This document shows positions 43,861 to 53,964 of a stretch of DNA of 64,000 nt, one piece after another. The DNA is taken from the NCBI GenBank assembly GCA_018818165.1, contig JAHISP010000084.1:357530-421529 (forward strand), read 5' to 3'. Below the pieces are notes generated by a model. It made no database searches, was not told where the DNA came from, and saw nothing but the letters and a program-made list of their open reading frames with translations. The translations under genes were made by a program, and so were the position numbers. Source of the DNA: Bacteroidota bacterium. Lineage in GTDB: Bacteria; Bacteroidota; Ignavibacteria; Ignavibacteriales; Melioribacteraceae. Every line of letters begins with the position of its first letter. The stretch's first letter is position 1.

Positions 43861-46677
43861 ATGAACAAAATTAAATATTTACTAATAATTTTACTTTCAT
43901 CAACTCTATTAGCCAACACAAATATAATTGAGAAAAATGGTTTAAAATATTTTGCTGATGTTGTTATTGTAAAATTTAAAGCAGAACAATCTGTTTTGAA
44001 TAAAGGAAGCTTGAGCAAAACTCTTTCAAAACAATATAAAAGTTTTGGAGTTTCAGAAATTGTAAAATATTTTAATCCTAAAGATAAAAATGAAGAAAAT
44101 TCGTTAAATAATATTTATCGTTTAAAATTATCATCACCTTACGATCCAATTTATGTTGCTTCAAAGCTTTCCAAATTAGCAGATGTTGAATGGGCTGAAC
44201 CAAAATATTTGCGCACAATATCACACACGCCAAACGATCCCAAATTGAGTAGTCAATACGGACTTGCAAAAGTTCAAGCTGAAGCCGCATGGGATATTAG
44301 CAAAGGAAATTCCAATATTATTATAGCTATTATCGATTCTGGAGTTGATTGGAATCACGAAGATTTAGGCGCTAATATTTGGCAAAATGACGACCCAATA
44401 AATGGAATTGACGATGATCAAAATGGATATATTGACGACATTAGAGGTTGGGATTTCGGCGGACTCAATGGCACACCTGATAATAATCCAGTTGAAGATT
44501 CACCAACACACGGAACTCATGTTGCTGGAATTGCGGCGGCTGTTACAAATAATTCAATTGGTATTGCCGGACTTGGTTATAACCTAACAATAATGCCAGT
44601 GAAAACAACGCGTCACGATTTGGACGATAGAACTATTGCTTATGGTTACGAAGGAATTATTTATGCAGCGGAGAATGGTGCAAATATTATCAATTGTAGT
44701 TGGGGCGGTTTTGGATACTCTCACGCAGAGCAAGAAGCAATTGATTATGCAGTTAGCAAAGGCTCGGTTCTTGTTTGTGCTGCTGGTAATGAGGGAGTAA
44801 ACGGTGTAATTTTTCCGGCTGCTTACAATGGGGTTTTATCTGTTGGAAATACAGACCAGAGTGATATTAAAAGTTTTTCATCCAATTACGGAAAGGATTT
44901 GGATGTTTGTGCTCCTGGCAGTGGTATTTATAGTACATGGCAAAGCAATACATATACTTATTTAAGTGGAACTTCGATGGCGTCACCTTTGGCTGCTGGT
45001 CTTGCGGGATTGGTAATTGATAAATTTCCAAACTATACTCCACTTCAAGTAATTGAACAGATAAGAGTTAATGCAGATAATATAGATGCTCTTAATCCAA
45101 CAAAAGTAAATTTACTTGGCTCTGGAAGAATAAACGCATACAAAGCATTGAGCAATAACAATTCAAAATCTGTACGAATTGTAAATTCAAAATTTACTGA
45201 AACAGTAAATCCAGATGGATTATTGCAACGCGGTGAAGAGGTTGCAATTACAATAAATTTCATGAACTATTTGAATTCCATTTCTTCATTTACTGCAGAT
45301 TTAACAACCACAAGCAGCGATGTTACAATAACAAATTCACATTTTGCAGCTCCGGCAAAAGGTACATTAGAAGGATTTAATAATTCGAAAGAGCCTTTTA
45401 AATTTACAATTAATGGAAACTCAGCCGATGATAAAGAAATTCTTTTTAAACTAACTTATTTGGATGGAGATTATTCCGATTTTCAAATAATCTCGGTAAT
45501 AATCAATCCAACATATATAACTCAAGTTGGAAAAAATATTGCTATTACAATTACAAGTAAAGGAAATTTTGGATTTAATGATTATCCAAATAATCAACGT
45601 GGGGATGGGTTTTCGTACATGCAAGGTGGTAATTTACTTTTTGAAAGTGGTTTAATGTACGGCATTTCTGAATCACAGATGGTTAATACTGTTAGAAACA
45701 CAGACCCAGATTTGCAAGACAATGATTTTAATCCAATTCATAATACGCAGCTTATTATTCCAGGAAATACTTCCGATGTAGATGGCTATTCTGTTTTTAA
45801 TGATGATAATGCTGGTACAAGCAAATTAGGAATTGAAACAACTTTAAAAACTTACTCCTTTTCGGATAATGGAAATGATGGTTATATAATTCTAAAATAT
45901 CTATTCAAAAACAATAGTGGCGTGGATTATTCAAATTTCTACTCTGGAATTTTCTTTGATTGGGATATTGACGAAAACACTTACGGTGGAAATGTTACAA
46001 AATACGATTCCTTAAATAATTTTGGAATTGTTTATAATACTCCAGAAGAACAACCTTATATAGGAATGGCTTTACTTACAAATGGCTCAACAAATTTTTA
46101 TGGAATTGCCAACGACGGTTTAGATGATGGCTTTGGAGTTTATGAAGGATTTACGGATGCATCAAAATGGCTTGCAATGACAAATGGATTAAACAAAACC
46201 AATGCAGGTCCTAATGATATTTCGTGCGTAATATCTGCTGGTCCTTTTGAGATTAAAGCAGATTCAACATTGGTTGTAAGTTTCTCAATTAATGCAGCTA
46301 TGGATTTATCAAGTTTACAAAGTAGCGTTATCAATAGTAGAGCAAAATATATTTCTGTACTTACAGATATTGATATTGACGATATAGAATTACCGTTGGA
46401 ATTTTCATTATCGCAGAACTATCCAAATCCGTTTAATCCAAGTACGACAATAAATTATACAATTCCACGTAACACAGAATACTATTCTGTGCAACATACA
46501 GCATTAAAAATTTATGATATTCTCGGACGCGAAGTTGCAACACTTGTAAGCAAACAGCAATCCGCTGGAAATTACGAAGTAACGTTTGATGCAAAAAATC
46601 TCACTTCCGGAATTTACTTTTATAAATTAACATCTGGTGAGTTTATTGCCACAAAGAAATTGATGTTATTAAAATAG
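43861..46677 (+). CDS. Type-IX-secreted subtilisin-family (S8) serine peptidase
   Basis: A 938-residue exported protease. It has a signal peptide (to about 18) and a propeptide-like region to about 130. The catalytic triad is Asp159 (IIDSGVDWNHEDL), His217 (HGTHVAGIAA) and Ser372 (GTSMASP). A calcium-site-like loop GIDDDQNGYIDD follows the first strand. Residues about 440-840 are beta-sandwich modules. The C-terminus begins LSQNYPNPFNPSTTINYTIP, has KIYDILGREVATLV and ends GIYFYKLTSGEF then KKLMLLK. This is the type IX secretion sorting domain, cut off during export. Confidence 0.95.
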   Translation: MNKIKYLLIILLSSTLLANTNIIEKNGLKYFADVVIVKFKAEQSVLNKGSLSKTLSKQYKSFGVSEIVKYFNPKDKNEENSLNNIYRLKLSSPYDPIYVASKLSKLADVEWAEPKYLRTISHTPNDPKLSSQYGLAKVQAEAAWDISKGNSNIIIAIIDSGVDWNHEDLGANIWQNDDPINGIDDDQNGYIDDIRGWDFGGLNGTPDNNPVEDSPTHGTHVAGIAAAVTNNSIGIAGLGYNLTIMPVKTTRHDLDDRTIAYGYEGIIYAAENGANIINCSWGGFGYSHAEQEAIDYAVSKGSVLVCAAGNEGVNGVIFPAAYNGVLSVGNTDQSDIKSFSSNYGKDLDVCAPGSGIYSTWQSNTYTYLSGTSMASPLAAGLAGLVIDKFPNYTPLQVIEQIRVNADNIDALNPTKVNLLGSGRINAYKALSNNNSKSVRIVNSKFTETVNPDGLLQRGEEVAITINFMNYLNSISSFTADLTTTSSDVTITNSHFAAPAKGTLEGFNNSKEPFKFTINGNSADDKEILFKLTYLDGDYSDFQIISVIINPTYITQVGKNIAITITSKGNFGFNDYPNNQRGDGFSYMQGGNLLFESGLMYGISESQMVNTVRNTDPDLQDNDFNPIHNTQLIIPGNTSDVDGYSVFNDDNAGTSKLGIETTLKTYSFSDNGNDGYIILKYLFKNNSGVDYSNFYSGIFFDWDIDENTYGGNVTKYDSLNNFGIVYNTPEEQPYIGMALLTNGSTNFYGIANDGLDDGFGVYEGFTDASKWLAMTNGLNKTNAGPNDISCVISAGPFEIKADSTLVVSFSINAAMDLSSLQSSVINSRAKYISVLTDIDIDDIELPLEFSLSQNYPNPFNPSTTINYTIPRNTEYYSVQHTALKIYDILGREVATLVSKQQSAGNYEVTFDAKNLTSGIYFYKLTSGEFIATKKLMLLK

Positions 46678-46688
46678 AAATTTTAATG

Positions 46689-46717
46689 TTTTAGAAGAGG
46701 TGGTGCCTCTTCTAAAA
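46689..46717. terminator. Perfect 12-bp hairpin terminator
   Basis: TTTTAGAAGAGG and CCTCTTCTAAAA pair fully around TGGTG, 11 bases after the subtilase stop. The flanking T and A runs allow ending in either direction. Confidence 0.8.
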
Positions 46718-46801
46718 CCAATGCTATTGCTAAAACTTTTATCTAATAAACTAATTAATTACATTTGTGGACAAATTTTTAATAGTTTATCAGGTAAAGC
46801 A

Positions 46802-47758
46802 ATGACAAAAGATCTTAGATTAAATAATTTCCCAATATCATTTTTTTCCGTTATTTTGGGTTTAACGGGATTTTCAATAGCATTTCAAAAAGTTGAAGAA
46901 ATAATCTCTTTGCCAATTCATTTAAGTTACTATTTTCTTTGGTTTGCAGTTGCATTGTTTATTATACTATCGCTCATTTACCTTATAAAAATAATAAAGT
47001 TGCCAAATGAAGTAAAAATGGAGTTTAACCATCCAATAAAACTAAATTTTTTCCCAACTTTTCCAATAAGCTTTTTATTATTAAGTATAGCATTTTTAGA
47101 AGTTGATAAAGATATTTCAAAGTACTTATGGTTTACGGGCGTTATTCTTTTATTTTTGGTTACTATTAAAATTTTATCAATTTGGATGGAAAAGGATAAA
47201 TTCCAAATTACACATATGTCCCCTGCATGGTTTATTCCTCCAGTTGGAAGTATCGTAATTCCTATTGCTGGTGTTGTGCATTATCCAAGTGAATTACTCT
47301 GGTTCTTTTTTAGTATTGGAATTATGTTTTGGTTAATACTTCTTATAATATTTTTTAATAGAATTATTTTTCATAATCCTTTACCAAGCAAATTGATTCC
47401 AACATTATTTATTTTAATAGCTCCCCCAGCAATTGGTTTTATCTCGTATGTTCGTTTAATCGGGGAGATTGATGCTTTTGCTAAAATTCTGTACTATTTT
47501 GCTCTTTTTCTAACAATCCTTCTATTTTCACAATTTAAAATGTTCAAAAAAATTGAATTTTTTCTTTCGTGGTGGGCTTATTCATTTCCTCTTTCTGCTA
47601 TCTCTATTGCATCATTTTTAATGTTTCATAAAACACAAATAGTGGCATTTAAATTTATTGGTTTAGCAATTTTTGCTTTTTTAGTTGGTTTAATTTTTTA
47701 TCTTTTAGTTAAAACTGTTCAATCAATTTCAAAAAAACAAATTTGTATTGATGAGTAA
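46802..47758 (+). CDS. SLAC1/TehA-family anion channel-like membrane protein
   Basis: A 318-residue protein with about ten membrane helices. The start at 46802 follows AGGTAAAGCA; the longer frame runs back through the terminator. HMSPAWFIPPVGSIVIPIAGVVHYP at about 140-165 is the conserved P-x-W-x-I-P-P-V-G motif of the tellurite-resistance/dicarboxylate transporter (TDT) family. NNFPISFFSVILGLTGFSIAF is the usual opening. The family carries small anions such as malate, nitrate or chloride. Confidence 0.85.
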   Translation: MTKDLRLNNFPISFFSVILGLTGFSIAFQKVEEIISLPIHLSYYFLWFAVALFIILSLIYLIKIIKLPNEVKMEFNHPIKLNFFPTFPISFLLLSIAFLEVDKDISKYLWFTGVILLFLVTIKILSIWMEKDKFQITHMSPAWFIPPVGSIVIPIAGVVHYPSELLWFFFSIGIMFWLILLIIFFNRIIFHNPLPSKLIPTLFILIAPPAIGFISYVRLIGEIDAFAKILYYFALFLTILLFSQFKMFKKIEFFLSWWAYSFPLSAISIASFLMFHKTQIVAFKFIGLAIFAFLVGLIFYLLVKTVQSISKKQICIDE

Positions 47759-47943
47759 TAACTTGGTTATTTAACAGATTAATCCACATTTATATTTTGC
47801 TAAAATAAGATTATAATGGCTAATTTTTATCGCAAAGATTAATGTGTATTTAGGTGGAATAAGGATATAGTAAACAGTAGACAAAATCTTTTAAAAGCAC
47901 TTTAAATATATTGAGCAACTATCATGGTAATTGCTGTAATTTT

Positions 47944-49260
47944 CTATTTCGCAAATTTTGCAACTGCCTTATTATAAGGGAAAATCAAATAAATATTTGC
48001 AAAAATTCTTCCAGTAATGTATGCAATGGTAGCAGCTAAAACTCCTACAAAATCGAAATACTTAATTCCAATAAAAAGGACAATTAGAATTACTGAAACC
48101 TCAATAATTGTAGCAATGGTTAACGGAGACGTTTTTCGTGTATAGACCAAAACTGCGCGTTGAATTGAAATTAAAAAAGTTAGCGCTGGAAATGCAGAAA
48201 TAACAATTGCAGGAAGAATTGAAAGTTGTGTTAACTCTATTGATAATCCAGCAACTTTTTGAAACCAAATATTTGATAGCGGAGTTGTTGTTATACCAAT
48301 TAAAATAATTGCTGCAATAGAACCAGCTGCAAATCCAAAGTTTCGCAGAGGTTTATAACCTTCGCCATTTTCGCCAAGCAAGGCAATAAAAGCTTCGTGA
48401 AATGAAAGTCCAACTGCTCTAAAAATAAAAACCAATCCATTAATCACAGGAAGCACGGCAAGTGATTCAACAGACATTCTACTTTGCCCAATAAAAAAAG
48501 TAACTATTGGATGTATTCCTAGTGAAATAACAGAAGTTAAAGCCAAAGGATAATAAAATGAAATAATTCCTTTATAGGTTAACCCATCAATTGATTTCGA
48601 ATTTTCAGATTCTCGAATTTTGATTAAAATATTTTTTGCAAAATATTTACTAGCTATTGCCTCGGACAGAACCCCAACTGATAAGGCAATTGCAGCTACC
48701 ACAGCTCCATTTAGATTTACGGAATAATATAAAATAAAAGTTGTAGTTAGCATTGCCGATAATCTAATAACAGTTCCAAAAGTAACAAATCTTGTAAGAT
48801 TATTTCTAATCAAAATTCCATGATAAAACCTACGATATCCAATTGCTGATGGCCAAGGCAAAAGTGCTACAAAAGCCCAATAAGTAATTTGCTCAACTTC
48901 TTTTGGAAGTCCCACTAAATCAATTCCAATAAAGTCAAATACTGAAGGAATTAACAAAACAAGCATAAATAATGTTATTATTCCATTTAGGGAATATGTA
49001 AAATTTCTTAACTTTTTAAATGAATGAAAATCCTTAACTAATGCAGTAGAGGCGCTCATTAGCATTATTACGGGTGCTTCAACTATTAAAGCAAAGGAAA
49101 AAGCCACTCCATATGCTGCAAGATTAAACTTTGGTTCCGCCATTCTAGCAATTATGGAAGCTAAAAATGGTCCTTCAACCGACATTAACAACCAAGTGGC
49201 AGCAAGTGGTAGCCAAAATATTAAAATTGTTCTATTTGTTAAATTTTGTGTGTTTGTCAT
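47944..49260 (-). CDS. MOP-superfamily (MATE/flippase-like) membrane exporter
   Basis: A 438-residue protein with about twelve membrane helices. I start at the ATG at 49260; the frame to 49365 adds 35 residues of doubtful reading. NRTILIFWLPLAATWLLMSVEGPF at the start and RAVLVYTRKTSPLTIATIIEVSVILIVLFIG near the end fit the multidrug/oligosaccharidyl-lipid/polysaccharide group, close to the Ank-type pyrophosphate/organic-anion exporter subfamily. Substrate unknown. Confidence 0.75.
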   Translation of the reverse strand: MTNTQNLTNRTILIFWLPLAATWLLMSVEGPFLASIIARMAEPKFNLAAYGVAFSFALIVEAPVIMLMSASTALVKDFHSFKKLRNFTYSLNGIITLFMLVLLIPSVFDFIGIDLVGLPKEVEQITYWAFVALLPWPSAIGYRRFYHGILIRNNLTRFVTFGTVIRLSAMLTTTFILYYSVNLNGAVVAAIALSVGVLSEAIASKYFAKNILIKIRESENSKSIDGLTYKGIISFYYPLALTSVISLGIHPIVTFFIGQSRMSVESLAVLPVINGLVFIFRAVGLSFHEAFIALLGENGEGYKPLRNFGFAAGSIAAIILIGITTTPLSNIWFQKVAGLSIELTQLSILPAIVISAFPALTFLISIQRAVLVYTRKTSPLTIATIIEVSVILIVLFIGIKYFDFVGVLAATIAYITGRIFANIYLIFPYNKAVAKFAK

Positions 49261-49519
49261 TTTTATCGAAAATTGATGTGCTAACTTACTAAAGAAGATT
49301 GATATTTTAACAAGATTACTGAATTGTTTAAATACATGGTATTGGGATAAAAAAAAAGCAGCCATTTTGAATTAAATATCAAGCAATTGGTTAATTTATT
49401 TTTGAATTAATAATTATTTTGTTAACTTATTGTAATTAAATTCAAACAAAAAGATTTTTATGATTGAAATTCGGATACCAACAAGCGCTGCAGTTCTTTT
49501 GTTAAAGGAGAAAATTATA

Positions 49520-49831
49520 ATGGAATTTAAAGCACTTCAAAAAGCCAGTATTTTTCCAGAAGAATTTGAGGTTGATAATTTATCTGATAGCGAATTATTA
49601 TATATAACTGAAACTGCAGCACAAGATTTGATTTTTACCCTTCCAGCAGAAATATATGCAACAGATAGCAATATTGCTGATATTATTTATAAAGCAATTA
49701 GAACTTTTGCATCTCAACAAAAAGGCAATGCTTTTGATAATTACACACTTGAACAAGCAGAAGCACTTGTTGAGCCAATAAAACATTTGTTTAAAGTTTA
49801 TGGTAGAAAAGAAGTATTTGCTATGAACTAA
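49520..49831 (+). CDS. Small conserved-looking protein, unknown
   Basis: A 103-residue acidic soluble protein. The start at 49520 has AGGAG at nine-base spacing; a longer frame from 49460 has no ribosome site. Helical pattern (LLYITETAAQDLIFTLPAEI, YTLEQAEALVEPIKHLF). No family recognised. Convergent with recQ with a shared terminator. Confidence 0.6.
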   Translation: MEFKALQKASIFPEEFEVDNLSDSELLYITETAAQDLIFTLPAEIYATDSNIADIIYKAIRTFASQQKGNAFDNYTLEQAEALVEPIKHLFKVYGRKEVFAMN

Positions 49832-49876
49832 TGATTTTTCCTATTTTCGTTATTCAAAAGACTCTCCAATGATTTT

Positions 49877-49901
49877 AAAGACGACTTAACTAGTCGTCTT
49901 T
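49877..49901. terminator. Bidirectional terminator between convergent genes
   Basis: AAAGACGACT and AGTCGTCTTT pair fully around TAACT, with A- and T-rich flanks. Serves the small gene on the plus strand and recQ on the minus strand. Confidence 0.85.
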
Positions 49902-49908
49902 ATTATAT

Positions 49909-51366
49909 TTAGCTACTTTCCTTACAATTATCACAGCAATCACAATTTCCACAAGGTTTTTCACCTGGAAATCCAAAATAATCCGAAATAAAAACACGTC
50001 TACATTTTTCCTCTTTATAGTAATTTAGTATTGCAAGCAATTTTTTATTATCGTTCAATAGTTTTTCTTCCAGCCTCTTTTCATTTTCCAAGTTTGGATG
50101 CAAAACGTCAACTAATTTTAGATTGTTTTTCTCAATATTTCCTTCGGTAACTCCGTATCTATCAAGCATTGAAAGTACAGCTTCAACTCTAAAATCACTT
50201 CTATCCTTAAAACTCATCTGTTCGCGAATAAACTCAATTCCCATTGAGGAAACTTTATCAATATCATTTCTTAAAATATTATAAATACGATCGTAATATT
50301 CAGCTGAAGGATTACTCCATTTAATAAACTGCATTTGAGTTAATAAGTCCGCTTGATCATAAAGTAAAAGGCAAAGTGAATCCTTTCCATCGCGACCAGC
50401 CCTGCCAATTTCTTGATAATATGATTCAATTGAAGATGGTATTTCAGCATGAATTATCAAACGAATGTCGGGTTTGTCAATTCCCATTCCAAAAGCATTG
50501 GTTGCAAGAATTATTTGATTCTTATTTTGCAAAAATTTCCGTTGAACGTATTTTCGGTTTTGCGGTTCCAGTTTTCCATGATAAACCAAATGATCAATTT
50601 TCTTTGCGTGCAAGTAGCCAGAAAATTCATCCAAAGTTTTTATAAGAGCAAAATAGATTATTGAACTGCCTTTATAAGTTCTAAGAGCATCAACCATTTT
50701 TTCCAATTTATCATCGTAACCCCAAATATCTTTTGCTTCAAGTCGTAAATTTGGGCGTTCAATTCCTTGATGGAAAAGTTCTACTTCAATAGAGGTTAAA
50801 TGTAATTTTTCAACTATATCTTTTTGAACTTCCAAAGTAGCAGTTGCAGTTAAAGCAACGGTTAATGGATTTCCAATTAAAGCTCTAAACTCACCAATGC
50901 GCGAGTAATCTGGCCTGAAATCATGTCCCCATTCTGAAATGCAATGAGCTTCATCAATTGCAAGAAGCGAAATATTTGCTTTTTTAATTTCTGCTATAAA
51001 CTCCTTTTTCCTAAAGCGCTCTGGTGTTACGTAAAGGAGTTTTGTTTTTCCGTTAACAAAATTATTTAATCGCTTTTCTCTATTTTCTTTGGAAACTGTT
51101 GAGTTTATAAATTCTGCTGGAATATTTTTCTTTTTTAGTGCGTCTACTTGGTCTTGCATAAGCGCAATTAGCGGAGAAATAACTATTGTGCCGCCTTCAA
51201 AAATCAATGCTGGAATTTGATAAATAAGTGACTTTCCCCCACCGGTTGGCATTAAAACAAGTGAATGTTTTTTTTCTACAACAATGGTATTTATTATCTT
51301 TTCCTGCATTCCACGAAATTGTGAATAGCCGAAATGCTGTTCTAATATTTCTATTGGTGATTTCAT
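49909..51366 (-). CDS. recQ: ATP-dependent DNA helicase, RecQ family
   Basis: A 485-residue superfamily 2 helicase. It has FGYSQFRGMQEKII, Walker A PTGGGKS (residues 40-46), DEAH box (138-141), TATAT and QEIGRAGRDG (motif VI). The C-terminal zinc-binding part has CRRVFISDYFG and CGNCDCCDNC. There is no HRDC domain, so this is the short RecQ form found beside long ones in Bacteroidota. Acts 3'-5' in recombination and repair. Confidence 0.93.
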   Translation of the reverse strand: MKSPIEILEQHFGYSQFRGMQEKIINTIVVEKKHSLVLMPTGGGKSLIYQIPALIFEGGTIVISPLIALMQDQVDALKKKNIPAEFINSTVSKENREKRLNNFVNGKTKLLYVTPERFRKKEFIAEIKKANISLLAIDEAHCISEWGHDFRPDYSRIGEFRALIGNPLTVALTATATLEVQKDIVEKLHLTSIEVELFHQGIERPNLRLEAKDIWGYDDKLEKMVDALRTYKGSSIIYFALIKTLDEFSGYLHAKKIDHLVYHGKLEPQNRKYVQRKFLQNKNQIILATNAFGMGIDKPDIRLIIHAEIPSSIESYYQEIGRAGRDGKDSLCLLLYDQADLLTQMQFIKWSNPSAEYYDRIYNILRNDIDKVSSMGIEFIREQMSFKDRSDFRVEAVLSMLDRYGVTEGNIEKNNLKLVDVLHPNLENEKRLEEKLLNDNKKLLAILNYYKEEKCRRVFISDYFGFPGEKPCGNCDCCDNCKESS

Positions 51367-51640
51367 TTATTTCCAAATTATAATGTATAAAGATATTGTT
51401 TTCTCAAGCGGATTAGAATAATAATGGTAAAAAATATTCTTAATGTTAATTAGTCGATTCTTAAAAGCCATTTTGGGTACATCTGTCCAAAATAATAAAA
51501 TAGTATGGGAAGGCTCCATCTCAGCAAAATAACTTTGATGAGTATAAATCTGTTACCACATTTTTAGAAGCTAAAGTGAGATACACTTAAGCACATAGTT
51601 TTAACTCAAACTTAGCCAATAAAACATATTCTAATAAAAA
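51367..51640. other. Intergenic stretch between recQ and the M13 peptidase
   Basis: No gene found and no strong palindrome apart from the terminator at the end. It should hold the promoter of recQ (minus strand); I cannot fix it. Confidence 0.4.
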
Positions 51641-51671
51641 ACCTCCAAGAATTAAAAAATTTTGGAGGTTT
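51641..51671 (-). terminator. Terminator of the M13 peptidase gene
   Basis: AAACCTCCAA and TTGGAGGTTT pair fully around AGAATTAAAAA-type loop, 25 bases after the stop. Confidence 0.82.
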
Positions 51672-51695
51672 AATATTTTTACAAAAAATTAAATT

Positions 51696-53729
51696 TTACC
51701 AGATTTTAACTAATTTATCCGCTGGTCTTCTCATTGCATCCCCTTCTTTAACATTAAAAGCTTCAAAGAAAGTTGGCATATTGCTAAGTGGGCCAAGAAC
51801 TCTTTGCTCACCAGGAGAATGCACGTCCGTTTTAATTCTTAGTTTTAGTGCATCTGGACGGATATTACCTTTCCAAACTTGAGCCCAAGATAAAAAGAAT
51901 CTTTGAGTTGGAGTAAAGCCGTCAATAATTTCATTGTTTTTAAACTGGTCAGAATTTTTAAAAGCATTATAAGAAACTGTTAATCCACCAAGATCAGCAA
52001 CATTTTCGCCTTGAGTTAACGCACCGTTTACATGGAAAGTATCAATTGCAACGTATTCATTAAATTGGTCGATAATTACTTTTACACGCTCGTCAAAGTT
52101 TTTAGTGTCTTCTGCAGTCCACCAATCGCGTATGTTTCCTTCAGCATCATATTGTTTGCCTTGATCATCAAATCCGTGAGTAATTTCGTGACCAATAACG
52201 GCGCCCATTGCACCATAATTTATAGCGTCGTCAAGTTTGTAATTGTAAAATGGAAATTGAAGAATTGCAGCTGGGAAAACTATTTCGTTTCGTGTAGGAC
52301 TATAATAAGCATTTATTGTCTGTGGAGTCATACCCCATTCCCAATCACGAATTGGTTTGTTAATTTTAGAAATCATATCTTGATGATCAAAATAGTTTGA
52401 GTTCATAATATTTTGGATATAGCTTTCTGTAACTTCTAAGCCGCTGTAATCGCGCCATTTGTCTGGATAACCAATTTTAACACCAAAGCCAGAAAGTTTT
52501 TTTAGTGCTTCTTCTTTAGTTACTTCGGTCATCCATGTGTTGTTTTTAATACTTTCGCCCATTGAAACTTTTAATGTTTCAACAATTTTTTTCGCTCTTT
52601 CTTTTGCTGCAGCTGGAAAATATTTAGCAACATAAAGTTGACCAATTGCTTCGCCCATTACTCCGTTTGTTGCTGAAAGAACTCGTTTCCAACGTGGACG
52701 GTCAACTTCTTGTCCGCTCATAAATTTGCCGTTAAAGCTAAAACTTTCTTCAACAAATTTATTATTTAGATAAGGAGCCATTGAGTTAATTAAATTCCAT
52801 TTTAAATATACTTTCCAATCATCAACCGAAACTTTATTTAATAATTCTGACATCCCTTCAATAAATTTTGGTTGATTAACATCTATATTGCCAGCGTTGC
52901 CAGCTCCGATTTCAGATAGATAAAGATTCCAATCAAAGTTTGGTGATTTTGCGGCTATTTCTGCAACTGTCATTTTGTTGTAAGTCGCTTGAGGATTTCT
53001 ATTTTCCAAACGAGTATTTGAAGCCTTTGCCAACTCAGTTTCAATATTCATAATAGTTTTAGCGCGATCTTCTGAAACTTCGCACCCCATTAAATCAAAC
53101 ATATTCTTAACATGAACAATATATTTTTCACGAATTTCATTCGAACGTCCATCTTCATTTAAATAATAATCTCTATCAGGAAGCCCAAGTCCACCTTGCC
53201 AAATTCCAGCAATTTCATTTTTACTATCTTTTGCATCAGCCGAGGAATAGAAAAAGAAAAGTGGAGTTGTTGTGTATTGATGCATGTGAGCAATTTCTTT
53301 TACTAAATCAATTTTATTGGAAATGGCATCAATTCTTTCCAATTCACTTTTGAGTGGTGATAAACCAAGCTCCTCAATTTTAGCAGTATCCATTCCAACT
53401 GAATAGAAAAAGCCTACTTTTTCAATAATTTCTTTTGGATTTGATTTTGCTTTTGTAACAGCTTCATCAATAATGGCTTTTACTTGGTCATTTGTTTCCT
53501 CGCGTAAAATTGTAAATCCACCCCAAATTGTTTGGTCTTCTGGAATTGGATTTTCTTTTAGCCAGTTACCAACAGCATAATGATAGAAATCGTCTTGAGC
53601 TTTCACTGTAGTATCCATCATAGCTCTATCAAAGCCAACTAGCTCTTGTGCTTCCGATTTTGCACAACTGCTAAAAACGGCAAATGAAGCTGCCGCAATA
53701 GCAAGTGTTAAAAACAATAATTTTTTCAT
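51696..53729 (-). CDS. M13-family zinc metallopeptidase (neprilysin/PepO type), lipoprotein
   Basis: A 677-residue protein with a lipobox signal (SFAVFSSC). The zinc site is HEITH (His514, Glu515, His518) and the third ligand lies in GENVADLGG, with the N-A-Y-Y motif (INAYYSPTRNEIVFPAAIL) ahead of it. The end RRPADKLVKIW matches the family end. Such enzymes cut peptides of about 40 residues or less, here in the periplasm or at the surface. Confidence 0.93.
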   Translation of the reverse strand: MKKLLFLTLAIAAASFAVFSSCAKSEAQELVGFDRAMMDTTVKAQDDFYHYAVGNWLKENPIPEDQTIWGGFTILREETNDQVKAIIDEAVTKAKSNPKEIIEKVGFFYSVGMDTAKIEELGLSPLKSELERIDAISNKIDLVKEIAHMHQYTTTPLFFFYSSADAKDSKNEIAGIWQGGLGLPDRDYYLNEDGRSNEIREKYIVHVKNMFDLMGCEVSEDRAKTIMNIETELAKASNTRLENRNPQATYNKMTVAEIAAKSPNFDWNLYLSEIGAGNAGNIDVNQPKFIEGMSELLNKVSVDDWKVYLKWNLINSMAPYLNNKFVEESFSFNGKFMSGQEVDRPRWKRVLSATNGVMGEAIGQLYVAKYFPAAAKERAKKIVETLKVSMGESIKNNTWMTEVTKEEALKKLSGFGVKIGYPDKWRDYSGLEVTESYIQNIMNSNYFDHQDMISKINKPIRDWEWGMTPQTINAYYSPTRNEIVFPAAILQFPFYNYKLDDAINYGAMGAVIGHEITHGFDDQGKQYDAEGNIRDWWTAEDTKNFDERVKVIIDQFNEYVAIDTFHVNGALTQGENVADLGGLTVSYNAFKNSDQFKNNEIIDGFTPTQRFFLSWAQVWKGNIRPDALKLRIKTDVHSPGEQRVLGPLSNMPTFFEAFNVKEGDAMRRPADKLVKIW

Positions 53730-53964
53730 TTAATTTTCCTTATTTATTAAAAAATATAACGTAAAATACAGATATATAAAATATAGTTGCTTAAATTAAA
53801 AAACAATCTCAAGTTTTAACATAAAAACGACTAATAAAACAATAATTAATGAGTTCAATCCAAAAACAATCGCAAAGCTGATAATGGAAAACTGTATTAG
53901 AAATTAATTTATAATCGGAAGAATGCTTAGCAAAATTGTGGCTTGCATGATAAAAGCAACCTTT
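53730..53964. other. Intergenic stretch, no gene seen
   Basis: AT-rich with no clear hairpin or open frame. Should carry the promoter of the M13 gene. Confidence 0.35.
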